This document shows positions 11,446 through 21,348 of a stretch of 64,000 bases of DNA, piece after piece. A program made the translations under genes and the position numbers. Position 1 is the stretch's first letter; each line of letters begins with the position of its first letter. Origin of the DNA: an alpha proteobacterium SCGC AAA536-G10 (GTDB lineage Bacteria > Pseudomonadota > Alphaproteobacteria > Puniceispirillales > Marisalimonadaceae); contig ARQU01000001.1 of NCBI GenBank assembly GCA_000384615.1, positions 62,001 through 126,000 on the forward strand, written 5' to 3'. The notes below the pieces were generated by a model that searched no databases, was not told where the DNA came from, and worked only from the letters and a program-made list of their open reading frames with translations.

Positions 11446-12855
11446 ATGACAAAAAATGATTATGACCTAATTATAATTGGTGGTGGCCCCGGAGGTTACG
11501 TAGCCGCTATAAAAGCATCTCAACTAGGAATGTCTGTTGCATTAGTTGAAGATAAACATTTGGGCGGAATTTGTTTAAATTGGGGTTGTATTCCAACGAA
11601 AGCTTTACTCAGAGCAAGTGAAATTAGACATATGCTTGATAATGTTGGAGAGTTTGGTTTTACTATTTCTAACATAAAAATGGATATTAATAATATAACA
11701 AAACGTTCAAGAAAAGTAGCAGCTCAGTTATCGGATGGCATAAGTCATCTTTTAAAAAAAAATAAAGTTCATGTTTTCGAAGGTTTTGGATATTTAGATA
11801 AAGGCACAGTTGATTCAAAAGTAATTATTATAAAAACTGAAAAAGAAATTATTAGAAAAAAAGCACAAAACGTTATTATCGCAACAGGAGCAAGATCTAG
11901 AAACCTACCTTTTGTGTCTTCAGATGGCATAAATATTTGGGACTACAAGACTGCAATGACGCCTCCAAAGTTACCATCTTCACTAATTATTATTGGCTCT
12001 GGCGCTATAGGAATGGAGTTTGCATCCTTTTATAATGATTTAGGAGTTAATGTTACTGTTGTAGAGGCATTGCCATCTATTTTACCAAATGAGGATGAAG
12101 ATATATCCAAAATCGTAGAGAATAATTTTAAAAAAAGAGGAATGAACATTAAAACAAATGCAACTTTAAAATCTATAAAAACTATCAATAAATCAGTTTC
12201 CGCTGAAGTTTCAGTAAGTGGTAAAATTGAAAAAATTAACTCCGAAAAATTAATCTTAGCTATTGGTATTATCGCTAATACTGAAAATCTAGGTTTAAAT
12301 AATTATAATATTAAAATAGATAAAGGTCATATTATAACCAATGAATGGTTAGAAACAGATGAAAAGGGCATATATGCTATAGGAGATGTAACTGCTGGAC
12401 CATGGTTAGCACACAAGGCGAGTCACGAAGGCATTTTATGTGTGGAAAAAATAGCTGGCCATAAAAATTTAAGACCCATAGATAAAAACTCTATACCTGG
12501 TTGTACATATTGCAGACCACAGGTAGCGTCTATAGGATTAACAGAAAAAAATGCAAAGTCTCAAAACTTAAATATAAAGGTAGGTAAATTCCCCTTCATT
12601 GGTAATGGTAAAGCTATTGCTTTAGGTGATTCTGAAGGAATGATAAAAACAATATTTAACAAAGATACAGGAGAATTGATAGGTGCTCATATGGTAGGAC
12701 CAGAAGTTACTGAGTTAATACAAGGGTTTTCAATAGCTAAAAAATTAGAAACTACTGAACAGGAATTAATGCATACTGTTTTCCCACACCCAACTCTTTC
12801 TGAAAGTATGCATGAATCAGTTCTTGATGCATACAATCAAGCTATTCATTATTAA
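11446..12855 (+). CDS. lpdA: Dihydrolipoyl dehydrogenase (E3)
   Basis: GGGPGGYVAAIKASQLG, GGICLNWGCIPTKALL redox-active disulfide, HPHPTLSE-like C-terminus. Confidence 0.97.
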   Translation: MTKNDYDLIIIGGGPGGYVAAIKASQLGMSVALVEDKHLGGICLNWGCIPTKALLRASEIRHMLDNVGEFGFTISNIKMDINNITKRSRKVAAQLSDGISHLLKKNKVHVFEGFGYLDKGTVDSKVIIIKTEKEIIRKKAQNVIIATGARSRNLPFVSSDGINIWDYKTAMTPPKLPSSLIIIGSGAIGMEFASFYNDLGVNVTVVEALPSILPNEDEDISKIVENNFKKRGMNIKTNATLKSIKTINKSVSAEVSVSGKIEKINSEKLILAIGIIANTENLGLNNYNIKIDKGHIITNEWLETDEKGIYAIGDVTAGPWLAHKASHEGILCVEKIAGHKNLRPIDKNSIPGCTYCRPQVASIGLTEKNAKSQNLNIKVGKFPFIGNGKAIALGDSEGMIKTIFNKDTGELIGAHMVGPEVTELIQGFSIAKKLETTEQELMHTVFPHPTLSESMHESVLDAYNQAIHY

Positions 12856-12876
12856 AATAGTTTAATAAAATATTTA

Positions 12877-13842
12877 ATGATAAAAACAATGAATGAAATA
12901 AAAAAAATAAGACATCCAGAAAAAATACATAAACCTGATAATATTTCACCTCCAAAGCCAAATTGGCTCAGAGTTAAAGCTCCATTGGGAAAAATTTTTG
13001 ATGAAACTAAAGGGCTATTAGACGGTTTAAATATTACAACGGTATGTGAAGAAGCTAGCTGTCCTAATATAGGTAATTGTTGGTCAAAAAAACACGCAAC
13101 GATGATGATTATGGGTGATATTTGTACTAGAGCTTGTTCTTTTTGTAATGTTGCGACTGGTAAACCTATGGGACTTGATCTATCTGAACCTATTAGAGTT
13201 GCAAAGTCAGTAGCAAGGTTAAATTTAAGTCACGTTGTAATAACGTCTGTTGATAGAGACGATTTAAATGACGGTGGGGCAGAGCATTTTATTAATACAA
13301 TTACTGATATAAGAAAATTATCTCCAAAAACATCTATTGAAATTCTAACTCCAGATTTTTTAAGAAAAGATGGCGCTTTAGAAAAAGTTATTAATGCAAA
13401 ACCTGATGTTTTTAATCATAATCTTGAAACTGTACCAAGATTATACCCAACTGTAAGGCCGGGAGCTAGATACTTTCATTCATTGAGTTTACTTGCAAAA
13501 GTGAAAGAAATTGACCCAAACATATTCACTAAATCTGGAATAATGGTAGGACTTGGTGAGAATGAAAATGAAGTTTACCAAGTAATGGATGACATGAGAT
13601 CAGCGAATATCGATTTTTTAACGATTGGACAGTATCTTCAACCAACTATCAAACATCATAAGGTCGTAAAGTATATTGATCCTCTAGAATTTAAAAATTA
13701 TCAAAAAATAGCACTTGCAAAAGGATTTCTAGTTGTTTCTTCTTCTCCCTTAACAAGAAGTAGCTTCCATGCAAGCCAAGATTTTGAAAAACTAAAACAA
13801 GCAAGGGTTAATTTGCACAATGGGTTAAAAAGAAATAATTAA
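12877..13842 (+). CDS. lipA: Lipoyl synthase
   Basis: [13 protein letters not shown] and radical [13 protein letters not shown] motifs. Confidence 0.97.
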   Translation: MIKTMNEIKKIRHPEKIHKPDNISPPKPNWLRVKAPLGKIFDETKGLLDGLNITTVCEEASCPNIGNCWSKKHATMMIMGDICTRACSFCNVATGKPMGLDLSEPIRVAKSVARLNLSHVVITSVDRDDLNDGGAEHFINTITDIRKLSPKTSIEILTPDFLRKDGALEKVINAKPDVFNHNLETVPRLYPTVRPGARYFHSLSLLAKVKEIDPNIFTKSGIMVGLGENENEVYQVMDDMRSANIDFLTIGQYLQPTIKHHKVVKYIDPLEFKNYQKIALAKGFLVVSSSPLTRSSFHASQDFEKLKQARVNLHNGLKRNN

Positions 13843-14271
13843 ATGAGGCATGAAGAGCATAGGGTTATAAATCATTCCCCATTAAATTTATTTAAATTAG
13901 TTTCGGATGTTAAAAAGTATCCAGAATTTTTACCTTGGTGCTTAGGCGCAAGAGTTAAAAACAATTCCAAAAACAATTTTGACGCTGACTTGATTATTGG
14001 CTTTAAAATATATAAAGAAATATATTCATCACAAATTTCTTTAGATCATGTTAATAAAAAGATAATTGTAAATTATAAAGAAGGTCCATTTGAGCACCTT
14101 TATAATTATTGGATTTTTAAAGACAACAAGAAAGGTTGTGAAGTCGAATTTATGGTTGATTTTAAATTTAAATCTCTTTTTCTGCAAACATTAATGGAAA
14201 CTTTATTTTCTGAAGCTGTCCGCAGAATGGTAGGTGCATTTGAAAAAAGAGCAGATGAGCTGTTTAATTAA
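13843..14271 (+). CDS. Coenzyme Q-binding COQ10/RatA family (START-like) protein
   Basis: HSPLNLFKLVSDVKKYPEFLPWCLGARV...EVEFMVDFKFKSLFLQTLM. Confidence 0.85.
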   Translation: MRHEEHRVINHSPLNLFKLVSDVKKYPEFLPWCLGARVKNNSKNNFDADLIIGFKIYKEIYSSQISLDHVNKKIIVNYKEGPFEHLYNYWIFKDNKKGCEVEFMVDFKFKSLFLQTLMETLFSEAVRRMVGAFEKRADELFN

Positions 14272-14275
14272 CTTT

Positions 14276-14764
14276 CTAAAAACTTTCTATAACTTCATTT
14301 GAAAGTCTTAATGCTTCCAAAGTTGTTTCTTGTCTTACTTTAAGTCTATTTCCTTTAAATAAATATTGCTTTGTAATGATATTTTTTTTTGTACCGATTC
14401 CAATATGAACAAGTCCTACAGGTTTATTTTTACCTCCCCCACTTGGACCTGCTATACCAGTAACGGCAATTGAAATGTCTGCATTCATGACATTTAATAC
14501 ATTAGATGCCATGTTGTAAGCAATTATTTTACTTACTGCTCCATTTTCATTTATTAATTTTAAAGGAATATTTAGAATTTTGCTTTTCATATCGTTTGAA
14601 TATGTAACAACAGAAGACTTAAAAATATTACTTGAACCACTTATTGAAACAATTGATGAGGCTATCATACCACCTGTACAACTTTCAGCAGTAGTAACTG
14701 TCAATTTTTTTTTCAAACATTGATTTAATAATATTTCAGATTGCCTATTAATTTTTTTCCACAT
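14276..14764 (-). CDS. pncC: CinA C-terminal domain amidohydrolase (nicotinamide-nucleotide amidase)
   Basis: LTVTTAESCTGGMIAS, AVTGIAGPSGG motifs. Confidence 0.9.
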   Translation of the reverse strand: MWKKINRQSEILLNQCLKKKLTVTTAESCTGGMIASSIVSISGSSNIFKSSVVTYSNDMKSKILNIPLKLINENGAVSKIIAYNMASNVLNVMNADISIAVTGIAGPSGGGKNKPVGLVHIGIGTKKNIITKQYLFKGNRLKVRQETTLEALRLSNEVIESF

Positions 14765-14771
14765 TTTCAGC

Positions 14772-15284
14772 TCATAAAGTTTTTATAATCAAAGGTTGTT
14801 CTATAGAAGTTAAAATAGCTGCTTGAGTTAAAAATGCACATAAACCTGCAATTAAGTCGTCAGTTATAATGCCAATTCCACCGGGTAATTTTTCAGTTTT
14901 TTTAATTGGGCCTATTTTTGTTATATCAAAAAACCTGAATAAAAGAAATGATAATAATAAAGATGTTGAAATATAAATAATATTACTAGTATCTATTATA
15001 CCTAATAAAGCTACAAATTGCCCTGCAAACTCGTCTACCACAACTTCTTTTGGATCTTTTTCATTATTCAATTTTATATGAGCTTCACAAAGAAGATAGC
15101 TAATTATCACAAAAATAATTACAAATAATAAAAAATATTTAATATTTAAAATTATTAAAGCTAAGTAACCAAAAACTAACGCAATTAACGAAGCCAATGT
15201 TCCAGGTGCGTATTTAAAACGGCCAATTGGATAAACCTCTGCAAGCTTTGATAAAAAAATCAAAAATCTTTGGTTATTAATCAT
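14772..15284 (-). CDS. pgpA: Phosphatidylglycerophosphatase A
   Basis: GRFKYAPGTLASL, VVDEFAGQ, PGGIGIITDDLIAGL motifs. Confidence 0.88.
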   Translation of the reverse strand: MINNQRFLIFLSKLAEVYPIGRFKYAPGTLASLIALVFGYLALIILNIKYFLLFVIIFVIISYLLCEAHIKLNNEKDPKEVVVDEFAGQFVALLGIIDTSNIIYISTSLLLSFLLFRFFDITKIGPIKKTEKLPGGIGIITDDLIAGLCAFLTQAAILTSIEQPLIIKTL

Positions 15285-16491
15285 CTAAAATTATTTCTGG
15301 TATTTGTGCAGATGTTATTGCCATAGCAGCAATTCCTTCTTGTCTTCCTATAAAACCAATACCTTCTGATGTTTTTCCCTTAATACTAATTCTTTGAGGA
15401 TTGACATCTAAAATTCTTCCAATATTTTCTACAATCTTCTGTGAATAATTTAATATTTTTGGTTTTTCGCAAATTATTATTGCATCTATATTATTTATTT
15501 TTCCCTTTTCCTTTTTCAACATGACTGATGCATGTTTTAAAAAAATTGAACTATCTGCATTTTTCCATTTATTTTCAGATGGAGGAAATAATTTACCTAT
15601 ATCACCTTTGTTTATTATTCCTAAAATACTATCAGTTATTGCATGTAGAAGTACATCGGCATCTGAATGACCTATTAATGGATTGATATTATTTATTTTA
15701 ATACCACCTAAATTAATAAAGTTCTTTTCAGTACTTTTTTTAATATCAAATCTGTGTATATCAAAACCATTTCCAATTTTTGTTATATATTTAACATTAT
15801 TATCACACAAATGTGGCTCCAATAATTTTAAATCTTTTCGATAAGTTATTTTTAAGGTAAGAGGATCTCCTTCAATTGCAATAACTTTCATTTTATTGCT
15901 TAAAAAAAGAGAGCTTTCATCCTCATAAACTCTTTTACTTTTTTTATGAGCATTAAATAAAAGCTTATAATCACATAACTGTGGTGTTTGGACTAATACT
16001 TTATCTTGTCTATTGACTACTTCTTTGATTAATTTTTTTGATACAGTTCTTATGGAGTCTGTGAGATTTAATGTTGGTACAACACAAGTAATATCTTTAT
16101 CACAGTACTCAAGTAATTTTTTAATGACGTCAGATGATACTAATGGCCTAGCCGTGTCATGAATTAATACGTATTTGGGATTAAAATTTTCTATTTCAAC
16201 TAGAGCGTTATAAACACTTTCGTGTCTTTCTTTTCCACCAAAAACTGGTAACAAAATATTATGTTTTTTAATTATTTTTTTTACTTTTTTTAAATCTCTT
16301 TTATTAGAGACAACTTGGATTGGAACATCTTTTAGATATTTTTGGAATCGAATTATACTTTTTTCTAATATTGTTTCATTATGATAGTACATCAATTGCT
16401 TACTAGTATGTTTATTTAATCTATTTCCAACACCTCCAGCAAGTAATATAATAACTAAATTATCATTATTTTTTCTCACTAAAATCTCCAA
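15277..16491 (-). CDS. ispDF: Bifunctional IspD/IspF (MEP cytidylyltransferase / MECDP synthase)
   Basis: IspD N-terminus (LAGGVGNRL...HDTARPLV) fused to IspF (GNGFDIHRF...GHSDADVLLHAITDSILG). Confidence 0.95.
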   Translation of the reverse strand: MEILVRKNNDNLVIILLAGGVGNRLNKHTSKQLMYYHNETILEKSIIRFQKYLKDVPIQVVSNKRDLKKVKKIIKKHNILLPVFGGKERHESVYNALVEIENFNPKYVLIHDTARPLVSSDVIKKLLEYCDKDITCVVPTLNLTDSIRTVSKKLIKEVVNRQDKVLVQTPQLCDYKLLFNAHKKSKRVYEDESSLFLSNKMKVIAIEGDPLTLKITYRKDLKLLEPHLCDNNVKYITKIGNGFDIHRFDIKKSTEKNFINLGGIKINNINPLIGHSDADVLLHAITDSILGIINKGDIGKLFPPSENKWKNADSSIFLKHASVMLKKEKGKINNIDAIIICEKPKILNYSQKIVENIGRILDVNPQRISIKGKTSEGIGFIGRQEGIAAMAITSAQIPEIILDD

Positions 16492-16598
16492 AAAGATTAA
16501 ATATTAAGCAACTATCAAAAATATTTTTATTTATTATAAATATTGGTTAATTTATAATCGTTTTTTTATATAGTAATATTATTTCTGTTGTTTAGATA

Positions 16599-17657
16599 AT
16601 GTATCATAATATTTTAAATGAATTAAGAACTCCAGTTTTTTTGATTAACAAAGATAATATAGTTGATTATATCAATTCGATTGGCGAAGAGTTTTTTGGA
16701 ATAAGTTCAAGTTTAATTATTGGAAAATCAATTTATGATTTTTTTCCCAAAGACACACCTTTATTAAGTTTACTATCTAGAGTAAGAAAAACTAAATCTG
16801 GAATAACTGAGGAAAGTTTAGATTTTAGTAATATAAATTTTCCAAATAGAAAAGTCAGAGTTCATGTTGTTCCACTTTCATTTGATAGCAAACAAATTAT
16901 AGTACAAATTAGTCAGTTAGCACTTTCTGAGATATTTCAATCTCAGAGGATAAATAATAAAATATCCAAGTCATTTTCATCTATGATTGATATGTTAATG
17001 CATGAATTAAAAAACCCTTTGGCAGGAATTAAAGGAGCATCTCAATTGATCGAATCTGATTTAAAAAATAACTCTAATTTATCAGAGTTGACTCAATTAA
17101 TTACCATTGAAAGTGAAAGAATTATATCACTATTAGATAGAATGGAACAAATAAGTAATAATAATTCTCAACTTGAATGCGAGTTTTTAAATATTCATGA
17201 AGTTCTTGATCATTGTAGAAGAGTTGCCCAAAATAGTTTTGGTGCAAAGTTAGAATATATTAATGATTATGATCCGTCGCTTCCTAAATTGTTTGCTAAT
17301 AAAAATCTCTTAATTCAAATTATATTAAATCTATTAAAAAACTCCTCAGAGGCAAGCTTGATTAATGGCAAAATTAAAATTAAAACCAGCTTTAATGCTA
17401 ATAAAATTACTTCACTTTTGAAAGAAGATGTTCCTACTAATTTACCTCTTCAAATTGAAATCATTGACTATGGACTTGGAATTTCTAAAAGTATATTGCC
17501 AAATATATTTGATCCATTCGTTTCTTTTAAGTCCGATGGTAAAGGGTTAGGTTTATCAATTGTTGCAAGTGGTTTGCAAGAAATGAATGCGGTAATAAAT
17601 GTTACTTCAGAACCAGGTTTAACAAATTTTTGTATTAATTTCCCATTAAAATACTGA
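16599..17657 (+). CDS. ntrB: NtrB-like nitrogen regulation sensor histidine kinase (PAS + HisKA + HATPase)
   Basis: H-box MHELKNPLAGIKGASQLIE; located directly upstream of the NtrC-like regulator. Confidence 0.9.
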   Translation: MYHNILNELRTPVFLINKDNIVDYINSIGEEFFGISSSLIIGKSIYDFFPKDTPLLSLLSRVRKTKSGITEESLDFSNINFPNRKVRVHVVPLSFDSKQIIVQISQLALSEIFQSQRINNKISKSFSSMIDMLMHELKNPLAGIKGASQLIESDLKNNSNLSELTQLITIESERIISLLDRMEQISNNNSQLECEFLNIHEVLDHCRRVAQNSFGAKLEYINDYDPSLPKLFANKNLLIQIILNLLKNSSEASLINGKIKIKTSFNANKITSLLKEDVPTNLPLQIEIIDYGLGISKSILPNIFDPFVSFKSDGKGLGLSIVASGLQEMNAVINVTSEPGLTNFCINFPLKY

Positions 17658-17675
17658 TTGGAAGGAGTTTAAATT

Positions 17676-19115
17676 TTGGATACAAAAAACATAAAAAATA
17701 TTATAGTTGTTGATGATGACAGAAGTATTAGAGTAGTTATTTCAACTGCATTGAGTAGGGCAGGTTATAATGTTAAATCTAGTGGCACAGCTGCAGGAAT
17801 GTGGAGATTAGTAGAGTCAGATTTTGCTGATATTTTGATCACCGATGTTGGGCTACCTGATGGTGATGCATTGGATGTTCTTCCTAAATTACAAAAGATG
17901 AAACCCAGTCTCAAAATAATTGTTATGTCTGCTAGAACAACTTTGTTAACAGCAGTAAGAGCTGAAAAAAAAGGTGCTTTTGAATATTTGCCAAAACCAT
18001 TTGATTTAGATGAGCTTTTAAAATTAGTTTCAAACACAATTCTTACGCAAAAATCAGAAATAAATACCTTTCCTTCAAATAATTCTTCAAAAACTATTTA
18101 TGACTCTGGCCCAGTAATTGGTAAATCAGGAGCTATGCAGGAAATTTATAAAATAATTTCCCGTATTGTAAACACAGATTTATCTGTTTTGATATCAGGT
18201 GAAAGTGGAACTGGTAAAAAACTAATTGCTAAATCTATTCATGACTTGAGTTTATCAAATAATAAAAATTTTTTAAGTTTAAATATTCAATTCTTTGATA
18301 ATTATAAATTTGAAGATTTAGTTGAAAAAGTTAAAGATTTTACTTTAAATCGAATTAACACCATAGAAGATTTCAATGGATGTTCAATTTATGTTAAAAA
18401 TATTACTGAATCGTCAGCAACTCAACAAACAAATTTTTTAAATTTCTTAGAAACTGATTTATCGCAACTTTCATTAAATAAACCTCAATTCATAAAACCA
18501 AGAATTTTTGTTTCAACAAGTAAAAATATTTATAATGAAGTTAAAAAAGGTTTTTTTCGTGAAGATCTTTTTTATAGGCTGAATGTAGTTCCTATAAAAA
18601 TGCCTTCTCTTAAAGATAGATTTGAAGATATACCCGATTTGTCTTCATATTTTTTAAAAAAATATTTTCAAAATAAATTTGTAAATAAGTCTATTTCCCA
18701 TGAAGGTATAAATTTATTAAAGGAATATTCTTGGCCAGGAAATGTAAGAGAATTAGAAAATGTTATCGAAAGATTATGCTTACTATCATCAACTGAAAAT
18801 ATATCAATTTCATTAATACAGGAAGTTTTATCTGAAGATAGATTACTTTTTGAAAGTAAACATGAAGAAAATTTAGAGACATACTTTAAAAATTATTTAA
18901 AAAGATATTTCAAAGATTTTGACGAGAACTTATCATTAAATAACTTACATGATAATTTTATTTCAAAAATTGAAAAACCCCTAATTGAAACAACCTTAAA
19001 TCTATTTAGGGGTAACCAAATTAAAACATCTAGATGTCTTGGATTTAATAGGAATACTTTAAGATCAAAAATAAATAAGTACAATATTAATGTTGTAAAA
19101 AAGAGAAAAGTTTAG
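17676..19115 (+). CDS. ntrC: NtrC-like response regulator with degenerate AAA+ domain
   Basis: REC domain (VVDDDRSIRVV...ITDVGLPDGDALDVL), Walker A GESGTGKK, Fis-type HTH C-terminus; GAFTGA and acidic Walker B not found. Confidence 0.88.
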   Translation: MDTKNIKNIIVVDDDRSIRVVISTALSRAGYNVKSSGTAAGMWRLVESDFADILITDVGLPDGDALDVLPKLQKMKPSLKIIVMSARTTLLTAVRAEKKGAFEYLPKPFDLDELLKLVSNTILTQKSEINTFPSNNSSKTIYDSGPVIGKSGAMQEIYKIISRIVNTDLSVLISGESGTGKKLIAKSIHDLSLSNNKNFLSLNIQFFDNYKFEDLVEKVKDFTLNRINTIEDFNGCSIYVKNITESSATQQTNFLNFLETDLSQLSLNKPQFIKPRIFVSTSKNIYNEVKKGFFREDLFYRLNVVPIKMPSLKDRFEDIPDLSSYFLKKYFQNKFVNKSISHEGINLLKEYSWPGNVRELENVIERLCLLSSTENISISLIQEVLSEDRLLFESKHEENLETYFKNYLKRYFKDFDENLSLNNLHDNFISKIEKPLIETTLNLFRGNQIKTSRCLGFNRNTLRSKINKYNINVVKKRKV

Positions 19116-19151
19116 AGGTTTGTACTAAATAATTTATAAGTTATAATACCT

Positions 19152-21338
19152 ATGAAATTAGGTTATAGAATACAGATGCTATTATTGAATATTTTTAAAA
19201 AAAAATTATTTCTCTTTGCTATTCTACTTTCTCTTACAATTTTTTTATATATTTATGAATTTCTAGATCAATTTAAACTTATTAATGATTATAAAAGTAT
19301 TTTTATAATTTTACTAATTATTTCATTTTGTCTGATAACTATAACATTTTTTATATTTTTAAAAAATATTTTATTTATTTTTAATCAAATTAAAAATCAA
19401 AAAACTGGTCAAGAATTACAAAAAAAAATATTGTTTATTTTTTCTGTAGTTGCTTTAACACCAACTTTATTTATTGCCTTTTTTTCAATATTTATTTTTA
19501 ACGCAGCTCTTAGTGGTTGGTTTAACAAGAAAATTTCCACCGCCATCTCACAATCCGTAGAAGTTGCTAATCAATACCTTAATGAACATCAAAGTGCCAT
19601 GAGGGGGGATATTCTAGAGCTTGTTAATTTAATAAATGTTAACTCTGTTATGTTTTCATCTAACAAAAATCAATTTAATAATTTTCTTGATAAATATACC
19701 CGTCAATATAATTTATCAGAGGCAGTTGTTATTGATTCTATAGGTAATGTGCTTGCATTTTCAGAATTTGTCTTTGAATATACATACACTGAAATTCCAC
19801 CTAAATTTTATGATTATGCTAATAAAGATGAAATTTTAATCGTTAAAGAAGATGATTCTAATAAAATGAGAGCATTTATAAAATTACCTCAATATATAGA
19901 TGCATATCTACTTATAACACGATTTGTAGATCAACGAGTTTTAAATGCAATTGAAAGTACATCTATTGCAGCTTCTGACTATCAATCTTTGGAAATCAAA
20001 CAATTTGATATTAAAATTTCATTTATAGTTATTTTTTTATTAATTACTGTAATCTTACTATTTACTTCTCTAATAATTGGGTTGAATATAGCTAATAAAC
20101 TTTTCGAACCAATAAGTTCTCTTATAAAAGGCGCTGAAGAAGTTGGTGGTGGTAATTTAGATTACAAAATAACTGATGATGTGCTTTCTAAAATAAATAT
20201 CAATGAAATCAAAAGACTTGCACAAGCTTTTAATTTAATGATTTCAGATCTTAAATCTAATAGGGTTGATCTAGAGCATGCAAATGATCAGCTTGATAAG
20301 AGAAGAAAGTTTTCCGAGTCAGTACTATCAGGTGTTTATTCTGGTGTAATTGGGTTAGATAAAAATCTTAAAATTAATCTTCCAAACGTTACCGCAACAA
20401 ATTTATTAGGCATTTCTGTTGAAAAAGATTATGGCAAGTCTATTTTAGAGATTGTTCCTGAATTTACTAATTTAATTAACAGTATTTTAATATCAAAAAA
20501 AAATGTAGTTGAAGACAAAATTTATATTTTAAGAGATGATAAAGTACTAAATTTAATAACAAGATTGGTCGCACAAAAGTCTGATGATTTAATTTTAGGT
20601 TACGTTTTAACTTTTGACGATGTAACTAGTTTAATAGCTGCCCAAAAAATGGGTGCTTGGTCTGATATTGCAAGAAGAATTGCTCATGAAATAAAAAATC
20701 CTCTTACTCCAATTCGTTTGGCCGCAGAAAGGTTGATGAATAGACTACGAAGTAACCGTAAAATTGACAAAAAAATTTTTGAACAATCTTTAAACATGAT
20801 AACTCGACAAGTGGATGATATTCATCATTTAGTAGATGAGTTTTCTTCATTTGCGAGAATGCCATCCCCAAAATTAAAAGTAATTAATATCAATAAAGTA
20901 ATTGTAGATTACATAAATCCAATGATATCGTCATTTGAAAATGTTTTAATTGAAATTGACGATGTTATTGAGAATGCTCTTATTATGGGGGATGAAAAAC
21001 AAATTAGGCAAGCATGTGGTAATCTTATCAAAAACTCCTATGAAAACATCAATTCTAACAATATTAAAAATGCTCGAATCTCAATTGGATTTAATATAAA
21101 AAACAATAGCGCATATATTTCAGTTAATGATAATGGTACTGGTATTGATAAATCTATGATTTCACAAATTACTGAGCCATATTTTACAACTAAGGTTGGA
21201 GGTACAGGTCTTGGATTAGCAATAACAAAAAAAATTATAGATGACCATAATGGTACAATATTAATAAAATCGTTAAAAATGACAAAAGGCACATCAATTT
21301 TGTTAAAATTTCCTTTAGTTTCATATGGGTCGTTATGA
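19152..21338 (+). CDS. ntrY: NtrY-like sensor histidine kinase (TM, HAMP, PAS, HisKA, HATPase)
   Basis: SDIARRIAHEIKNPLTPIRLAAERLMNRL plus HATPase motifs; followed by ntrX. Confidence 0.93.
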   Translation: MKLGYRIQMLLLNIFKKKLFLFAILLSLTIFLYIYEFLDQFKLINDYKSIFIILLIISFCLITITFFIFLKNILFIFNQIKNQKTGQELQKKILFIFSVVALTPTLFIAFFSIFIFNAALSGWFNKKISTAISQSVEVANQYLNEHQSAMRGDILELVNLINVNSVMFSSNKNQFNNFLDKYTRQYNLSEAVVIDSIGNVLAFSEFVFEYTYTEIPPKFYDYANKDEILIVKEDDSNKMRAFIKLPQYIDAYLLITRFVDQRVLNAIESTSIAASDYQSLEIKQFDIKISFIVIFLLITVILLFTSLIIGLNIANKLFEPISSLIKGAEEVGGGNLDYKITDDVLSKININEIKRLAQAFNLMISDLKSNRVDLEHANDQLDKRRKFSESVLSGVYSGVIGLDKNLKINLPNVTATNLLGISVEKDYGKSILEIVPEFTNLINSILISKKNVVEDKIYILRDDKVLNLITRLVAQKSDDLILGYVLTFDDVTSLIAAQKMGAWSDIARRIAHEIKNPLTPIRLAAERLMNRLRSNRKIDKKIFEQSLNMITRQVDDIHHLVDEFSSFARMPSPKLKVININKVIVDYINPMISSFENVLIEIDDVIENALIMGDEKQIRQACGNLIKNSYENINSNNIKNARISIGFNIKNNSAYISVNDNGTGIDKSMISQITEPYFTTKVGGTGLGLAITKKIIDDHNGTILIKSLKMTKGTSILLKFPLVSYGSL

Positions 21339-21348
21339 GGAATAGAAA

